Below, one piece after another: positions 1-13,600 of a DNA stretch of 64,000 bases (position 1 is its first letter; every line of letters starts with the position of its first letter). The translations under genes were made by a program, and so were the position numbers. The DNA comes from Gavia stellata (Eukaryota; Chordata; Aves; Gaviiformes; Gaviidae). The stretch lies in contig NC_082606.1 of NCBI RefSeq assembly GCF_030936135.1, positions 4,907,255-4,971,254 of the forward strand. The letters are read 5' to 3'. Under the pieces are notes generated by a model, which searched no databases, was not told the DNA's origin, and worked only from the letters and a program-made list of their open reading frames with translations.

Positions 1-3000
1 ACCTACAAATCAGGTAGAGAGCAGAGATCAAATGTGAAGAATTGAAGGCAGATCTGAAGACTCAGCAGAAGCTGTAGTATCAGAAGTTTCCTGTGCCATG
101 ACTGAGTTTACTGCTGTGTTGTAGCGGCTCGCAAAGTGCTGACTGGGAATTCCAAGTTGAGGATGCTGTGCAATCCAGTCATTTCCTGAGAAAGCAGCAG
201 AGAGGAATACTTGCCACTGTAGCTATTGGAATGACTGTCATAATTATTCTCCTTTCCCAAGTTTGTGATGTTTTGGGAAGCTGAGAAAATGAGTGGAAAG
301 AGCTGAGTGCTGGGTACTCAACAGGGCAAGAAGATGAGTAAAAAGAGGGATGGAGTGAAAAGTACAGAGCTTGTCATAGATTAGGTAAAGAGAGGGAGGG
401 ATCACTGACAATACCGATGATCTCAAAGGACGAGGCTGCCAAGTATTGGAAGACTGATCATCTAGTTGCTTAGTTTAAACACATTACTTTGATCCATGTT
501 TGTGACATGGTGAACTCATGTTATCAAGATGTCTCCTTGGTGTTCAAGATAGCAATGTGTATGTTTAAGGCAGATTTTTTCCCATCCCTGGCTTCAAGGG
601 AAACGGTAACTTCCCTCTCCTTTCAGTTCCAGGAGATTAGCTGGGTCACAGGATTCAGCTCTGAAGTCCTCAGGCTTAAGAGCTCTTGATGTGACATGAC
701 CTAGAGAAGGGTTTCCTTTCACCTTCTGGCTGAAAAACTGGTTTAGATTCTCTGGCTGTTAAATCAGCAACATGTTTTTTAACCTTTGAAGCTATATTGT
801 AAGATGAGGGTGTAAATGGAAGAAGTCTCAGAGCTGAGAAGAGAATGTGTAGTTTCTCTGATTTGGTTTCTGATTCAGCCAGAGTTAACAGCTGCGGGAA
901 AAGAAGGTGACAAGGTCATGAGACCACTTTTATCCAAACCAATCTGTATGGAAGACTTGATACCTCTCCCTTATTGTGGTTTACTGTTCCTTTTGCCTGT
1001 AAAGGTACTTTATTTTTGAGGACATTCTTAGTTATATTTTTGCTGTATGCACTGCATCACAAACTGACATATTTGTTAATAGTGAACTTCCTGATCTGAG
1101 CCACTTACTGACATTTTTTAAATACTGTGTAAATGTTGCATTCTAAAGGGAGACAGTGATTTGACTTTTGGAGTGGGATCCATTGAATTTTAATGCCACA
1201 ATAGGTACACCAAGATCTGACTGGGGAGTGAAACTAAATGGGTGCTCTCTGATAGTAGCAAATGACAGAATGTGTGTCATCGGACAAGAGTGCAATTCCT
1301 GTAGCTGATCTCTCACCACATAAAACCCAGTTCCTATTCATTGAGTTCAATTATACCATAACAGTCATGGACACATTACCTTTTCATTTAATGAAACAAT
1401 GCTTTCTTTTATCGTTTTGAATTTATCTGCAGCTTGATTTATGGCCTCTCATTTTCCTCTCTTCTGTGTCTTCAGCTGTAATGGTCCTCTTAAATGATCA
1501 GTTTGGCTGCACACAGCCTATGGTTAAGACAGGGCTGTGCAGTTTCCCCATGTAATATAATACAGAACATGCAAAGCACAGGAAGTGTCTGAATAGTCAA
1601 TCAACAACCCTATATGCCTGTGGTGAGCTTACGCCTGAACTATCTTCTTAATATTGTAAAAAGATCAGAAAACATGTTTTCATCTAAATAAAATTGTCCC
1701 TTTTGAAATCTTCAGCAGATGCATGGAAGAAATACCAACCCATCAATGTCCAGCGACAGTCTTACAGTCTTAATTTCATTTGGTTTTGCATATCTCTTTG
1801 TGGCACTTTTTTGTGCCCAACTGAATGCATTCCAGACTTCAAATTCAAGGAGGCCTAAGTGCTTATTCATTTATACTTTCAACTGCTCAGCAGCTGTGAC
1901 AATTAAACACCTAGGAACCAAAGCAATAGTCACTTTTGAAAATGATTGCCAGTGAGCAATTGGAGATGCTGTGTAACTGCAGTTTTCAGAGACTTTGCTG
2001 TGAAGCTATGGGCAATCAACATTTCTGAGTATCTGATCGTAGAATACCATACTGGCACCTGGTATGTGATCCTTTTGAAAATGTTAACTGACCTACAGAC
2101 TCCAGATGATTTTCCTTTGTAGTAAAGGATTTCTTATTCTTTGCCTTCCTCTGCCCCCCCCTCCAAAGCTACTTCTTCACATGGTAGGAGTAGGAAGTTT
2201 AGGATGCAAGGCAGCTAGGTTTTATCCCTGGCTCTGCCATTGCTTGAGTAGGTGATCTCTGCTAAGCCATAGATCATTTTGTTCTCTCTGCTCTGTTACA
2301 TGGGACCAGTGCTTACCTGACTTCTGACAAACATTGAGAACTCTTACAATATGAACTATCCAAATGTAAAATTTCATCGTCATTAAAATAAGGTATGGAC
2401 TTACTGAGGAGGAATACCTTCTTTACCCTGTTTGTGGAACACCTTTGAAGGCCAGATTCCTATAACAATGTACACTCCATTTTTGAAGCACTTTTTTCAC
2501 ACAGCTCAATTATGTTGGGTTTTTTAAGCTGTCATGCTATCATGCATACTTAATATATACAGCAGGCATTAATTTTGGCACCATGATCTAGGCTTTGACT
2601 TGGTATGAGCTCATCCACTGTACATTGACGGATTTTCCTTATCACTTGTTTCCTAAACCTTTACTTAATGACCCTGTGTACATTTAATCTCCTACAGACA
2701 GCCTTTGCAAGCTTTGTACTGCTGTCAAGCAAATGAAGAAGCAGTAAAGTCTGTTGCTTGATTTGCACTGCTGTGGTTGAGGAATTTTTTTAAGACTAGG
2801 AGAAAACACTGCTACTCATTGACCAGGGAAGAAGATATATACCTTTTTGGCTGTTATCCCGGAAGCTTGAGTAAGCTGTAAATGATAATGACAGTTGCTA
2901 GTTCAGAAAATTTGATCCCAGTAGGTTTATTTCACTCCAAATAGCTATCATTAAGAAGCTGCTTGTAGTTTAATGGAAGTATTAGCACTCTGAACTGGCA

Positions 3001-6000
3001 CTAGCTAAAGTGTTCTGTTCTACAAGAGTGGTTACATTTTCCACAGGAAATTGTTTTATAAATCATCCTGGAAGTTTAAGCTTATTTGAATGCCTGAGGG
3101 TGAAACATACTGTAACAGTTTGAAATGGAGTTTGAGAAGAATATGGCATTAGTAATACCTGGGAGCTGCCAGACTAGACAGAGAAACAACAGATTAAATA
3201 AAAAGATGTCATTGGAAATGCAGTATTTCTGAAACCTTTGTGGGCCTTAACCCATGTAACAGTTGATGTGTGACTCCAGTCCTACTTAAAACTGAAGTAA
3301 CAGAAGCTCTTTTGTAAGAAAGGTGCATCTCATAAGACCTCTCCCAAAATGCAGATTATCTAGTTCTTAAGGAGTAAAATTAGAGCTAGTGACAAATTGG
3401 CAAGAGATGTTTAGTGAGAAAACAGTGGAAGGGAATAATTTTCATCAGTATTTTTCGCAGAGTATTTCAGCTGCTTTTTAGTGAAAAGCTTAATCTCCAA
3501 AGGCCAAAATGACACTCTGATAGAAATACATGAACTTTCCAATAAACAGATTTCCAGCGAAGAGGATTTTGATGGAATTTTTTTTTAAGGAGTAATGCCT
3601 AAAATGTGTTCACATACAATGCTGTGGATTTTTTAGTTCATAGATATTGCCTGTTTGGGACTTAATTTTTCAAGAGTTTGGATTAATATGGGGCTCTAGC
3701 TATTTCTTGAGTTGTGAACAAGATGTTTATAATTCTTTTTTTTTCTAAAAACTTAGTGCCAGTAAGCTCTTTGCATCATTTCTTTCACAATACTTAGGGT
3801 AGGATGCCAGATGCATACATCATATCTTTTCAGTGTCACCCAGATTGAATAAATTCCTACATACGAAGTTCCTAGGGATTGCTGTAAACGTAAAAAATTA
3901 TCTCCTCCAAATACATACCACAGAGCTTCCTTCAGCAAATTCCTGATTCAAATGAAATAGCTGTGAAGTAAGTTAGAGCCTTCTTTTTGTAAAACAAAAT
4001 CCAAAAAGTGTTCATCTAGAACTCTTCAGCCTCTCAAATACTCCAAACCTTTAAAGTTTTCTTTCAGTGTAACCATCAAAATTATGGTATTTACATTCAA
4101 AAATACATAATAATCCCTTCTGCTTTCAGTCAAGAAAGAAAGAAACATACGGTTTATACTGTTGTGACATTGAACAGCGATTACTACCTAGAGAAAGTGA
4201 GCTTTCAGCACGCCCTCGTTAAATGTCTACTGTCCTGCAAAGGTGCTTGGGAGTTCTTCTGAACATTGATGGCAGTAGTAAGGGATGCTGCTTGCCTGTA
4301 TCATGGTGCAATAACAATCAGGATCTCCTGGTCCTAGCAAGAGAAACAACAAATTTATCTGTCTAATTTGACTTGTTTAGGAACCCAAATGCTGTGGAAT
4401 AGCAAAAGTGGAATTGGGAAACATTTGGCTCTGTTGTATATCCAATAAATAGGTCAACTTACACTTGATTTAATCCAGTGCTGAGCATGGCCCCCTGACC
4501 TGACATTTTCAGGAGATGGAAATTTCTCCCAGAATGTTTAAATCTTCCTGAGAACGTGAGAGAAGAGGTTCAGATTCATTACACAGCACCTTCCTTTTTG
4601 TACTTTTAGGAAAATGTTGTGCATAATGACAAATGTGTTTATATCTCTTAATCTTTTTCTTTCCTTTGCAGTACTTTCCACATAAGAATCTGAAGAAGTT
4701 TCTGTGAGCCAGTGTTATCAGAAATGACTTGCCAGTCCAGCCTTTCTGAATCTCAGGCACTTTGGGGGCTTTTGTCCTCTAATTATGGCTTCTTAGAACT
4801 CAGCAGAAAGTACTGAAATAATTCTGGTCCACAAAGAGACAGAAGCATCATGTGATCTACAGGATGTTTGGAACAGTCACATTTTTATCTTCACTGCTGA
4901 CCAAGCACTCTGGCAAAGGTGGTTAGTTGTTGGGTTGTGTTTTTTCTGTTTTTTCTTTTTTTAAACAGGCAGAATCAGAATATTATTAAAGGTATTTCGA
5001 CATAGTTTTTATATTTATGAATATTTAATACTGCTCTTAAAAGCGCAAAAAAAAAAGATAAGATTGACAGAAGGATTAAGTTTGGTGACTTTTCCAAGAG
5101 TATTTGAAAGAAAGCATGGGCCTTAAGTAATGAGATGCCTCTATCACTGTGTTGTACAGCTGGGGATTTTGCATGGAAATTATCTTAGGTGAAAGAACTG
5201 CAGTCAAGATCAAGCTCCCAGTGTTGAAGACAACCACATCCCAGGTTTGCCTTTCAGTCTCTGAAATGGTAGTTGCTGGGTTTGGTGCTTACCTTCAACC
5301 AATATTTCATGGATTGTCATGTCCTTACGAAACTTGAAATATTTGCCTTTTGTATATGATAACTGCATATATGATTCATTTCTTCCCAAGATAAACGTTA
5401 AAACTGTGTCCTTATTCTCAAAGGAGGTCTTGCATTTTACTCATTCTATGGGCTGATAATGTCGAAGGGAAGACTATGATCATCTGTAACTCATGAAGAA
5501 GTTAAAGAAGCACAGAACTACTACTAAGGACACAAAAAGACCTTTTCTTTCTAAACCAGCTATGCAATCTTTCCCATAAAATGCATGAATGCAGCTCTGT
5601 ATTTCTCTTTCCTCTCCAGCTGGAAATCAGCGAGATCTTGTTTTCTTTTTTCTTTCTTTTTTTGTAATTCCAGTATTGTTTAGGTACTGGGGCCTGAAGA
5701 CAATCATATGTGTATTACTGTTCTAACAGTCAATAGAAGGGCTCTGTCACTTACATGGCTTCTGTATCAAAGTCATCACAATTAAAACTTTTGATGCATT
5801 CTGTCATGCTTTGAGAATTTTTGGGCTAAGCACATACTAATTTCCTTTGTGGTCATTATTCCAATTACTGTAAAGTTAAATCTTTCAAAGGATGAAATGG
5901 TTATTCTTACTGAAAAAATTGTTAAAGTAGAGAAATGAATCTTTTTACCATTTCTGTAGGGAGGATGACGCTTATCTACCTCGGAACCTCTTATGTATGG

Positions 6001-6612
6001 TGAGCTTGCAATGTAGCTTGCTGTTCCAATTTACACAGTATGCATCAAGAAGAAATATTTATCTAGCAGTATGGTTGTACGTTAAAAGCGTCGATGGAAA
6101 TTTTGGTTATTCAAGGTATACAGGACAAACTTGCCTAAGCATAGTGAAAATGAAACTGGTATGTTAGTAATAACATTTATTTTAGAAATATTTTTAGAGT
6201 GATCATATTCAGTGATGTTCGTAGCCTTTTAATACTTCCTCCTATTGGTTTCTGTTTAGATAAAGTAATTAGAGCCTGAATTCCCTTTGATTTACTCACC
6301 CAAGTTAAAATTAGCATAAATCAATTCTGATACTCAGTTCTGATTCAGTAACAAGAGATTAAAACCTCAATCTTTTTAATTTCGAGCACATTAAGTTAGA
6401 TGTGTTGGTTGATTCAAACAATTTGCAAGACATTGGCATTAAGAGAGCTTATGTTAAAATTACTTCCTATTTACTGAAATGTCAGCCTGATAGTTTTTTA
6501 TTTCTTTCAAGACACACATTTAATCTTGAACTCCTTGTGAGATGTGTTTTTCTGTCATGATTAGTATGTATTGTAAAATACCAGGTTGCAAGATTCTGTA
6601 TCAGATCATTTG
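1..6612. other. Intergenic, no gene recognised
   Basis: AT-rich DNA. Open frames are all under 100 codons and look like chance. A C8 run lies near 2154 and a pyrimidine-rich tract at about 5639-5664. The frame at 1719-1955 has a hydrophobic stretch but no splice or family support. Confidence 0.6.
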
Positions 6613-7661
6613 GACAAAAAGGATCTGGTGCTAATGACATAGGTGAGTTCCCTTTGACATCAGTGTTCTTCTTCTATGTTTTAAAATTTCTATTAGTTGA
6701 AATTCTTTCCTTCCTGACACTGTGTGTCATTCCACAATTAGATAATCCTCCTCACTTGAAGGAAGACCTCAGTTGCCTTGGAACGTACTCAGTGTATTGT
6801 TTCCCTGTGTCCTCCCTGATGTGAATGTCACAAAGCAGTTGAAGAGACACTTGGGCTTGCAGTAAGATGTTTAACCCTGCAGTCATCCAACTGAGCAGAC
6901 AAAGAAAGAGAGAAAGAAATCAGGAGCACCCTGTGAAGGAGTACTCCTGTCCACAGTTAACGGAGAATTCTTGCAGAATACTTATGCAGTTGTCCTAACT
7001 CCCTTTATTTCTTTGACTTATGTTCACTTCCTGTAACAAAATCCTGAGCAACATACTATGTTCCTGGAGTTTGAGAGAGATACATACTCTAAATGCTGCT
7101 GGAGCAAAATAATCCAACCTAATAGTAGGTAAGTTGTTATACCACCTGATGGCAAAGGTAAGGGATAGATTTCTAAAGAAGCTTTGTATTTGCAGTTTCT
7201 TAGCTGTCTTAGGACTGAAACTTTTGTTACAGCAAGAGTGTTGAGTGAATAGGCATGCAGCATGATGCATTGCAAATTTAAATAATGTTACAAGGTAAAA
7301 AAACAGCTGTGTTTCTGCAACAGCATTATTGGCAGAATCTTACAAATTCACTAGCAAGTGTTTCTTCAACCAGGCTTACTTATTCAAAAGGAACTATCAG
7401 GCAATTTAGAAAGAAACTGAAACAGCAAAAGAGATTTAGATTTAAAACAATTTTGGATTTGGCCGAAAAGCAAGAGGACATACATTTTGTGTTGCAAAAA
7501 AGGTCTTAAATATGAATGGTCATTTCTATATTTGCTTTCAAAAATGGACAAGGAAAAAGGAAAACTATTACCTAAAGCCTCTATTAAAATAGGTACATGC
7601 GTGTGTGCTATCTGTAGTTTATATACACTCAAAGCATCTTAGGGACAAAAAGGATCTGGTG
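6613..7661 (+). repeat. Perfect 18-bp direct repeat pair, 1031 bp apart
   Basis: gacaaaaaggatctggtg occurs at 6613-6630 and 7644-7661. Flanks are not alike beyond a few bases. The intervening DNA shows no recognised element. Confidence 0.7.
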
Positions 7662-10600
7662 GAAGTGAGTACAACAGTGTCAAAAAGCAAGTAATAACCA
7701 AGTTACTTATTTAGTTTACCATTGTTTTAAGGGAATGCGGTAAGCCGAGATTTAGAACAGCCTGTGGGCCAAAATCTGATCTTCATTACTTCCATATTAA
7801 TCTTCAGTAACTTTGCTGACTTCAGTGGAATTAACTCATATGTCTGTAATTGGATCTGTGTTGAGGAAAGCAGTTGTTTCTTTGCTGCAGTTCTTTGTGC
7901 TCTCTCATGGCCTTGTAATGTAATCTTAAAATGCTGAATGTTCTTTTGTTAGTCGATAACCACATGATCCTCTTTGGCAACTCAGTGTTGGAATCTCTTG
8001 CAATTTCTCGCAATTGCATAGAAAGTCTCCTTTCCTTTTTCCCCCAGGGCTTATTTTTGTTTCCTTGTACATATTAGAGGCACTTCTGATGCAACATCAC
8101 AAGGTGGCACCATAACATCATGTCAGGTCATGACTTCCTTTAACTGTTTAAATTTCCCTGAAATACAGGATACTATATAGCATCTATGATGCCACAAACA
8201 AAGAGATGAAAACTGTGGTTAATTACTGATTTTAAAACTGTAGATAATTACACAGAAAGTTTCATATTTGATCAAATTCATGAAGTTAAATCTTAAAAGG
8301 GGCAAAACTAAATACTTTTGAAACAGGTGCACAAATTATTCTACAAAATCATTACGTTTTCATGTACATGAGAATTTTTTTCTTGATATGCACACTAGTC
8401 AGTTTGTGACCCAGTATAATGACAATACTCCTTTACAGTATTTTCAACTCTGTCTCAAATGCAGATATTGTAATTTTCCATACAATTACTCATTTCCTTT
8501 TGTGATGTTGGTCTCAGTAATATCTCATATTGATCAGAATAATGGGTTAATTTTTTCCCCTTCATGAGTTAATGCTTTTAATTCCATCTGTTCAGTTTTG
8601 CTGTCTTTCAGTATCATTGGATACTCTTTTTTTCGTTATGCAATAGTAGTGCCTCATTGGGTTTTTGTTTGTAAAAATCATTATTTCATATCATCTGTCA
8701 TGTGTTCTCTGGAAATATGGTGGCCACAGCCGTTGCAGGTAATAGCACGTCATTGATTTATAGAAAGTTTTCTGTATTTTCTGTCTTACCCTTTGTAAGT
8801 TATGCTAGCTCGTTTGCCTTAGAACAGTGACAAACACTAAGTTGAAGTCTTTATAGGTGGTCTGTGGTATTTATATCTTTTTCTTGGTGTGAGAAAACAC
8901 CAGAATGGATTAATTCAACTTTGATTATTTTAGATGTGCATTATCTGATGCATTCAAGTTTATCTACCACAATGTTTTCTGTTAACAAGTTTTATATTTG
9001 ATTGCCATGAAACATCTCTGTCTCAGATGACCCATGTATTTCATTTTCGGTGGGGCTTAGGCATATGCCTGATGTTCAACATGTGGCAAATGCACTGTTC
9101 TGAGTAGAAGTGTTGCTTTGAATTAAGGTCAAACTGAGGTAAGGCACCATATGTGACATTATCTCTCTTCTTACAGAGATGGACTCTGTTCCAGTGTTTG
9201 TTGTTTTTTATGAAAAGAGCGTATGAATAAAAATGTTTTTTATTAAAATCCATGAAAATTGAAATGTACAGTAAAAATTAAATAGGGATTTTGTTGAAGA
9301 AACTATAAAAACTCGTATTCTAGAGACCTGAATAGATTCAGATTATATTCTGAAATAACAGCATATAAAGTAAGCTAGAGACAGAGTTTTTGTTGTGGAA
9401 TGGGAAATACTACATGTGTCAGCTCAGGATCCACAATAAATCAATTTGGGCTGAAATAACAGCAGGATTAAAAAGAGCTTATAACTTTATTGCCCAATAC
9501 ACCTCAGCTGGGACAGACAATGGAATGAAATTTGATGAGGAAGACATCGAAGATAATAAAATTATAATTGTTCATGTCCTTAGCAAGATGTGTGTCTAAG
9601 ACAGAAGTAAAGGACATGATGAACAGATGTTCTGCTTTTTTCTCTGTATCATTTTTGCAATTATGGGTGTCTAGTAGAGACATTAATGACACCGAGTGAC
9701 TATCAAATTCTCTTTGGTGGGGAAAAGGAAGAGGCTGTTCTCAGTAGAATTAAAAGAGCATCAGCGTTACAGATAAAAGTGCCTTTATTTAACTGGAAGT
9801 TCTGCCATTCTTGTCCGTAAAAGACCTTTTACAATCTGAACTCCAAATGCATTTCCCTACTGCCCTTTTCTTTTGACTCTCTCATTTGCAAGACCAATGA
9901 CAAGCCAAGTGTGTCAGCCCTGTGTGCTTTGCTCTTGCAATGTAGGTTACTCGTTCCCTCTGTTCTTTCTCAGTTAAGATTTGCTTGGATCCAAATATTT
10001 TTATACGTAAATCCCTGACTCTTGTTGTGTCTATTTTGCACGTGCATGATTGATCTGGCATGCGTGCTGTTGGGTGCATGCTCACAAGCCCTGCAATACA
10101 AACCCTGATTTGTACACTCCTGCAGTTCTGCGCGCATATAGGTTGAGGCTGTATGTGCCTGAAAATGTAGGCCAAAGTGGTTTAACTCTGCTGAAGAGGG
10201 TTACGGGCACCAGTCCAGCCTCCTCCTCCTTGAAATCAGTGGATGTGGCAGCCTGCCCGGAGCAAGGCAACTCATTGCTGTGGGCTTAATCACAGCTTGG
10301 GCAATTCAACACAGATCAAGCTTGCTATCTGTTCTGTGCGTTAACAAGCGAAATGAAATGGTAGCTGATTGTTGAAAGGGTGATAATTGAAGACCTTGGT
10401 CTGGTCCCTCATGTAAAGCTCTGTGAGAAATCAGGTAAAAGGTGGCTCTGTTTACATGATGGAAATGATTCTCAGCTCAGCCTGAGAAAGTATTCATCTG
10501 CCCAGTTCCTGCTGTGGAAGTCAGATCCAGCCTTTTCACAGGCCCTCTGTCCCCAGGGGTTATGGGCCACTCCTCACATCACCCCGCAGGCAGCACTGAT

Positions 10601-13600
10601 AGCCAACTCGTGCTGACCATTAGTAATCTGCTTTTAGCAATCTAATATTCAGAGTTACTTCAATGGCACTTAGAAATAAAGTGATATTCACCAAATATTT
10701 TCTCCCCATTACGAGGAAATGATCTGTTCAGGAATCTGTTCAACTTTGTCATTATGGCCTAGTAGACCCTGAGAGGAAAAAGAATATCGGGATTTTAACC
10801 AAAATGGTCTTTTTGGTTTTCAGAAAGTGGTTGTGCAACTTTTTTGTGCAGATATAAGATTCCACATATGAAAAACATTGTAGATCCAGAGAGAATTCCC
10901 TTGAGGAATAATTTGAAGCTGAAGACTGCATTTGCTCTGCCTAAACAAATAGGTTAATTAATGTGTTTATTCACAGAAATAAATTAAATTCCAGGAAATT
11001 CAATGAGGCTTTTCATATGTTTAAGAGTTTTCATTTCTTCTATGGTGATTTTAGTGACTATTGCTCTTCTAATGATAATACAACCAAATATGATAAAGAA
11101 ATATAGATAAATTTCCTATTATAATTTTACACATCCTAACAATGACAGTAGCACTAGAATTTACAGTTTCACAAGTCACTCTTACTACGCATCTTTAAAC
11201 TTTGGCTTTCTGCAGAATTTGCTGGCAAATGTTCCTGATGGAATGACTTAATCCCACGTGACTCATTCTCAATATTTTTCCATTTCCAGTTATCTCCTGT
11301 AGCTGAAAAAGCAGAGGAAATAATTGGCGTCTACAGCATTTTGTGTATTTTGAGGTCTTTCCCATCCAAGAAGTTCACAAAATACTGGGTGATCAATGCA
11401 GTAAGTCCAGCCTGATTTGCTTAGAGGACTTTCTTTTTCTCACTGAGATAATTCTGTAGTAGCCAGATTTCCCTGAGGGCCTGATCTCAACAACAGGAAG
11501 ACTCATACTCCCTTCCGTAGGCCTCATACTCCCTTCAGGAGGCAGGCATCAGTTCAGGTCCTTAAATAATATTTTGCTTTATTCAAACTTGGAATGCATA
11601 AACAACAAATCAAAGACTGCAGATAATAAATTTCTATTTCTGAAGAATTACTAACAAGCAGGTACTGTCAGAGATGGAAAACAGATTTACTGCAAGTATT
11701 TTTATTGTCTCATTTCTTATGAGACAATATTTAAATTGAAAGAAGATAATCTAGCTTCATATGACAGATAAGGGGAATGTTTGATAATAGTGGCCAGGAG
11801 AACTAAAGGAAACCTCTGTAACAAACTGTGTAATCAGCAAACATTCTCCAAGTTGGCTAAACTTTTAATGGATTTGAAAATCAGTTAAAGTTCACAAGTC
11901 GGGCCGTATCTGGGTAATGCCAAAGCTGGATCTTCTGTGACTCAGATTCCACCCCTGCAGACAGGGATTTTCAGGTTCAGCTGGAGTCTAAATGGTATTC
12001 AGCAATTTCTAATCAAGTTCCCTTTCGCACAAGGCACCTTGGTGGGGGAAAAAAAAGTCAAAGCAAATCTTGTGAGCAACAAGCCTTTAGATGCAAAATA
12101 AAAAGTAGGAAGGGAAGAGTTTTTGAGCAGCTTGTGCAACTAAGCTTCACTCTTGCTGTGTTGTGCAGGACCACTGTACTAGGTATTTCAAATTTAATGT
12201 TAGTATCTTGTTTATGACCAGTTCAGCCTTAATTGTGTTCCCTTCTGGAGAAGAAATTATCTTTTGTTATGAAATTCTCCTCTAATTCTTTGCGTAACTA
12301 TGAATTCAAGCACATTATGTTAATAGGTTGTGAAGTGAATTTTTGAGTCATTGTCTTCCTCAAAACTGCTGGACTGCAGGCCACAGTTCTTCCTGACCTG
12401 CATTCATATACTCAGCCAATAAGCAGGCAGAAATTACGGAGCACAGAGAGGGGAACCTTCTCCATCATACAGGGAACTGACGCCAGTGGTGTGCCTGTCT
12501 GAGGCAAGTGAACAGCAGGCAGCAGGGGCACTTTGGGGTGACAAAGAATGGGTATGTTTGTGCATTCTGGTGAACAGCCTTCATCCATTCCCTTCATCAA
12601 AAATTAAGTGGATTAATTTCTCAATAAAGGTATAGGCTTTTATATATCCTCACCTTCCTTTTTAAGTGTGCAGTTAGCTACATCATGCCAGGTTAAATTG
12701 CTGTTTTGAGGCGGGCACCAGACCATAGTTCTTTGAACTGAGGATCCAGTACCATACTACTTTGTGCTAAACAACACCATTATCTCTAGTATGTCTCTTT
12801 GATTGCGGTGAGTTTATTAGAACATGAGTAGTTAATCTGAGACTACTGAAAAATGCAAAAAGTCGTCTTTAGCCATTTCATCTGTGCCTTACACATTTTG
12901 TTTGAATGTTCTAACTTTACTGATCTAAACAAAGAATATTTGAGGTCTCATAAAGAACACAGCCATCTGAGTTTGCACTGTATTGTTATTTCCTGAAAAC
13001 TGTACAGTGAACTCATCTAACATTCCCTCTCATTTGCTTCCTTGAAATGAGTACATTTTGTACACGAAGAGGCTGCAGGCTTACTGCAAAATACCACTGC
13101 CCTCGACATTCTGAGCAAGCATTTGATAAAACAGATTCTGGTAAAGCCCGAGTAAGTATTTTAAACAGTATCTTCGTACTTTGACCTCCTCGTGGGAAGA
13201 AACTTGAGATTTGTTATATCCTTTTGAAAATGTCAGTGTATCATTTGAAGGTTCACTTAGGAATCTCTTGTGTATTATATGCTAGTCAGAGGACTAATGC
13301 AGTGCAGTAGGTTTGGTTTCAGGTCTCTCAGGTTTGCCAAGAAGTTTGGGGTTTACTCTGATCACACAGCTGTAGAAATAAAGTCCACTGTGTTCAGTGT
13401 ATTGAAAAGTATAGCTTTGTTAGAGAAGCATACCAATTAGTGACCTGTTTATGGTATATTCTCATTAATTCTTAATTTTTGCTTATTTTCAGCAGGGAAC
13501 TGGTAGAACTCTTAGTATTTCTACAGTTCATCTGTTGTATTAACCTTGAGAATACCAGTGCAGAGAAAAGGTAGGGTGAGTAGGGAAAATTAAGCCTATT

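Noticed and set aside
1719..1955. Small hydrophobic ORF with a possible membrane helix
   Set aside because: No family match or splice support; ORFs of this size are expected by chance.
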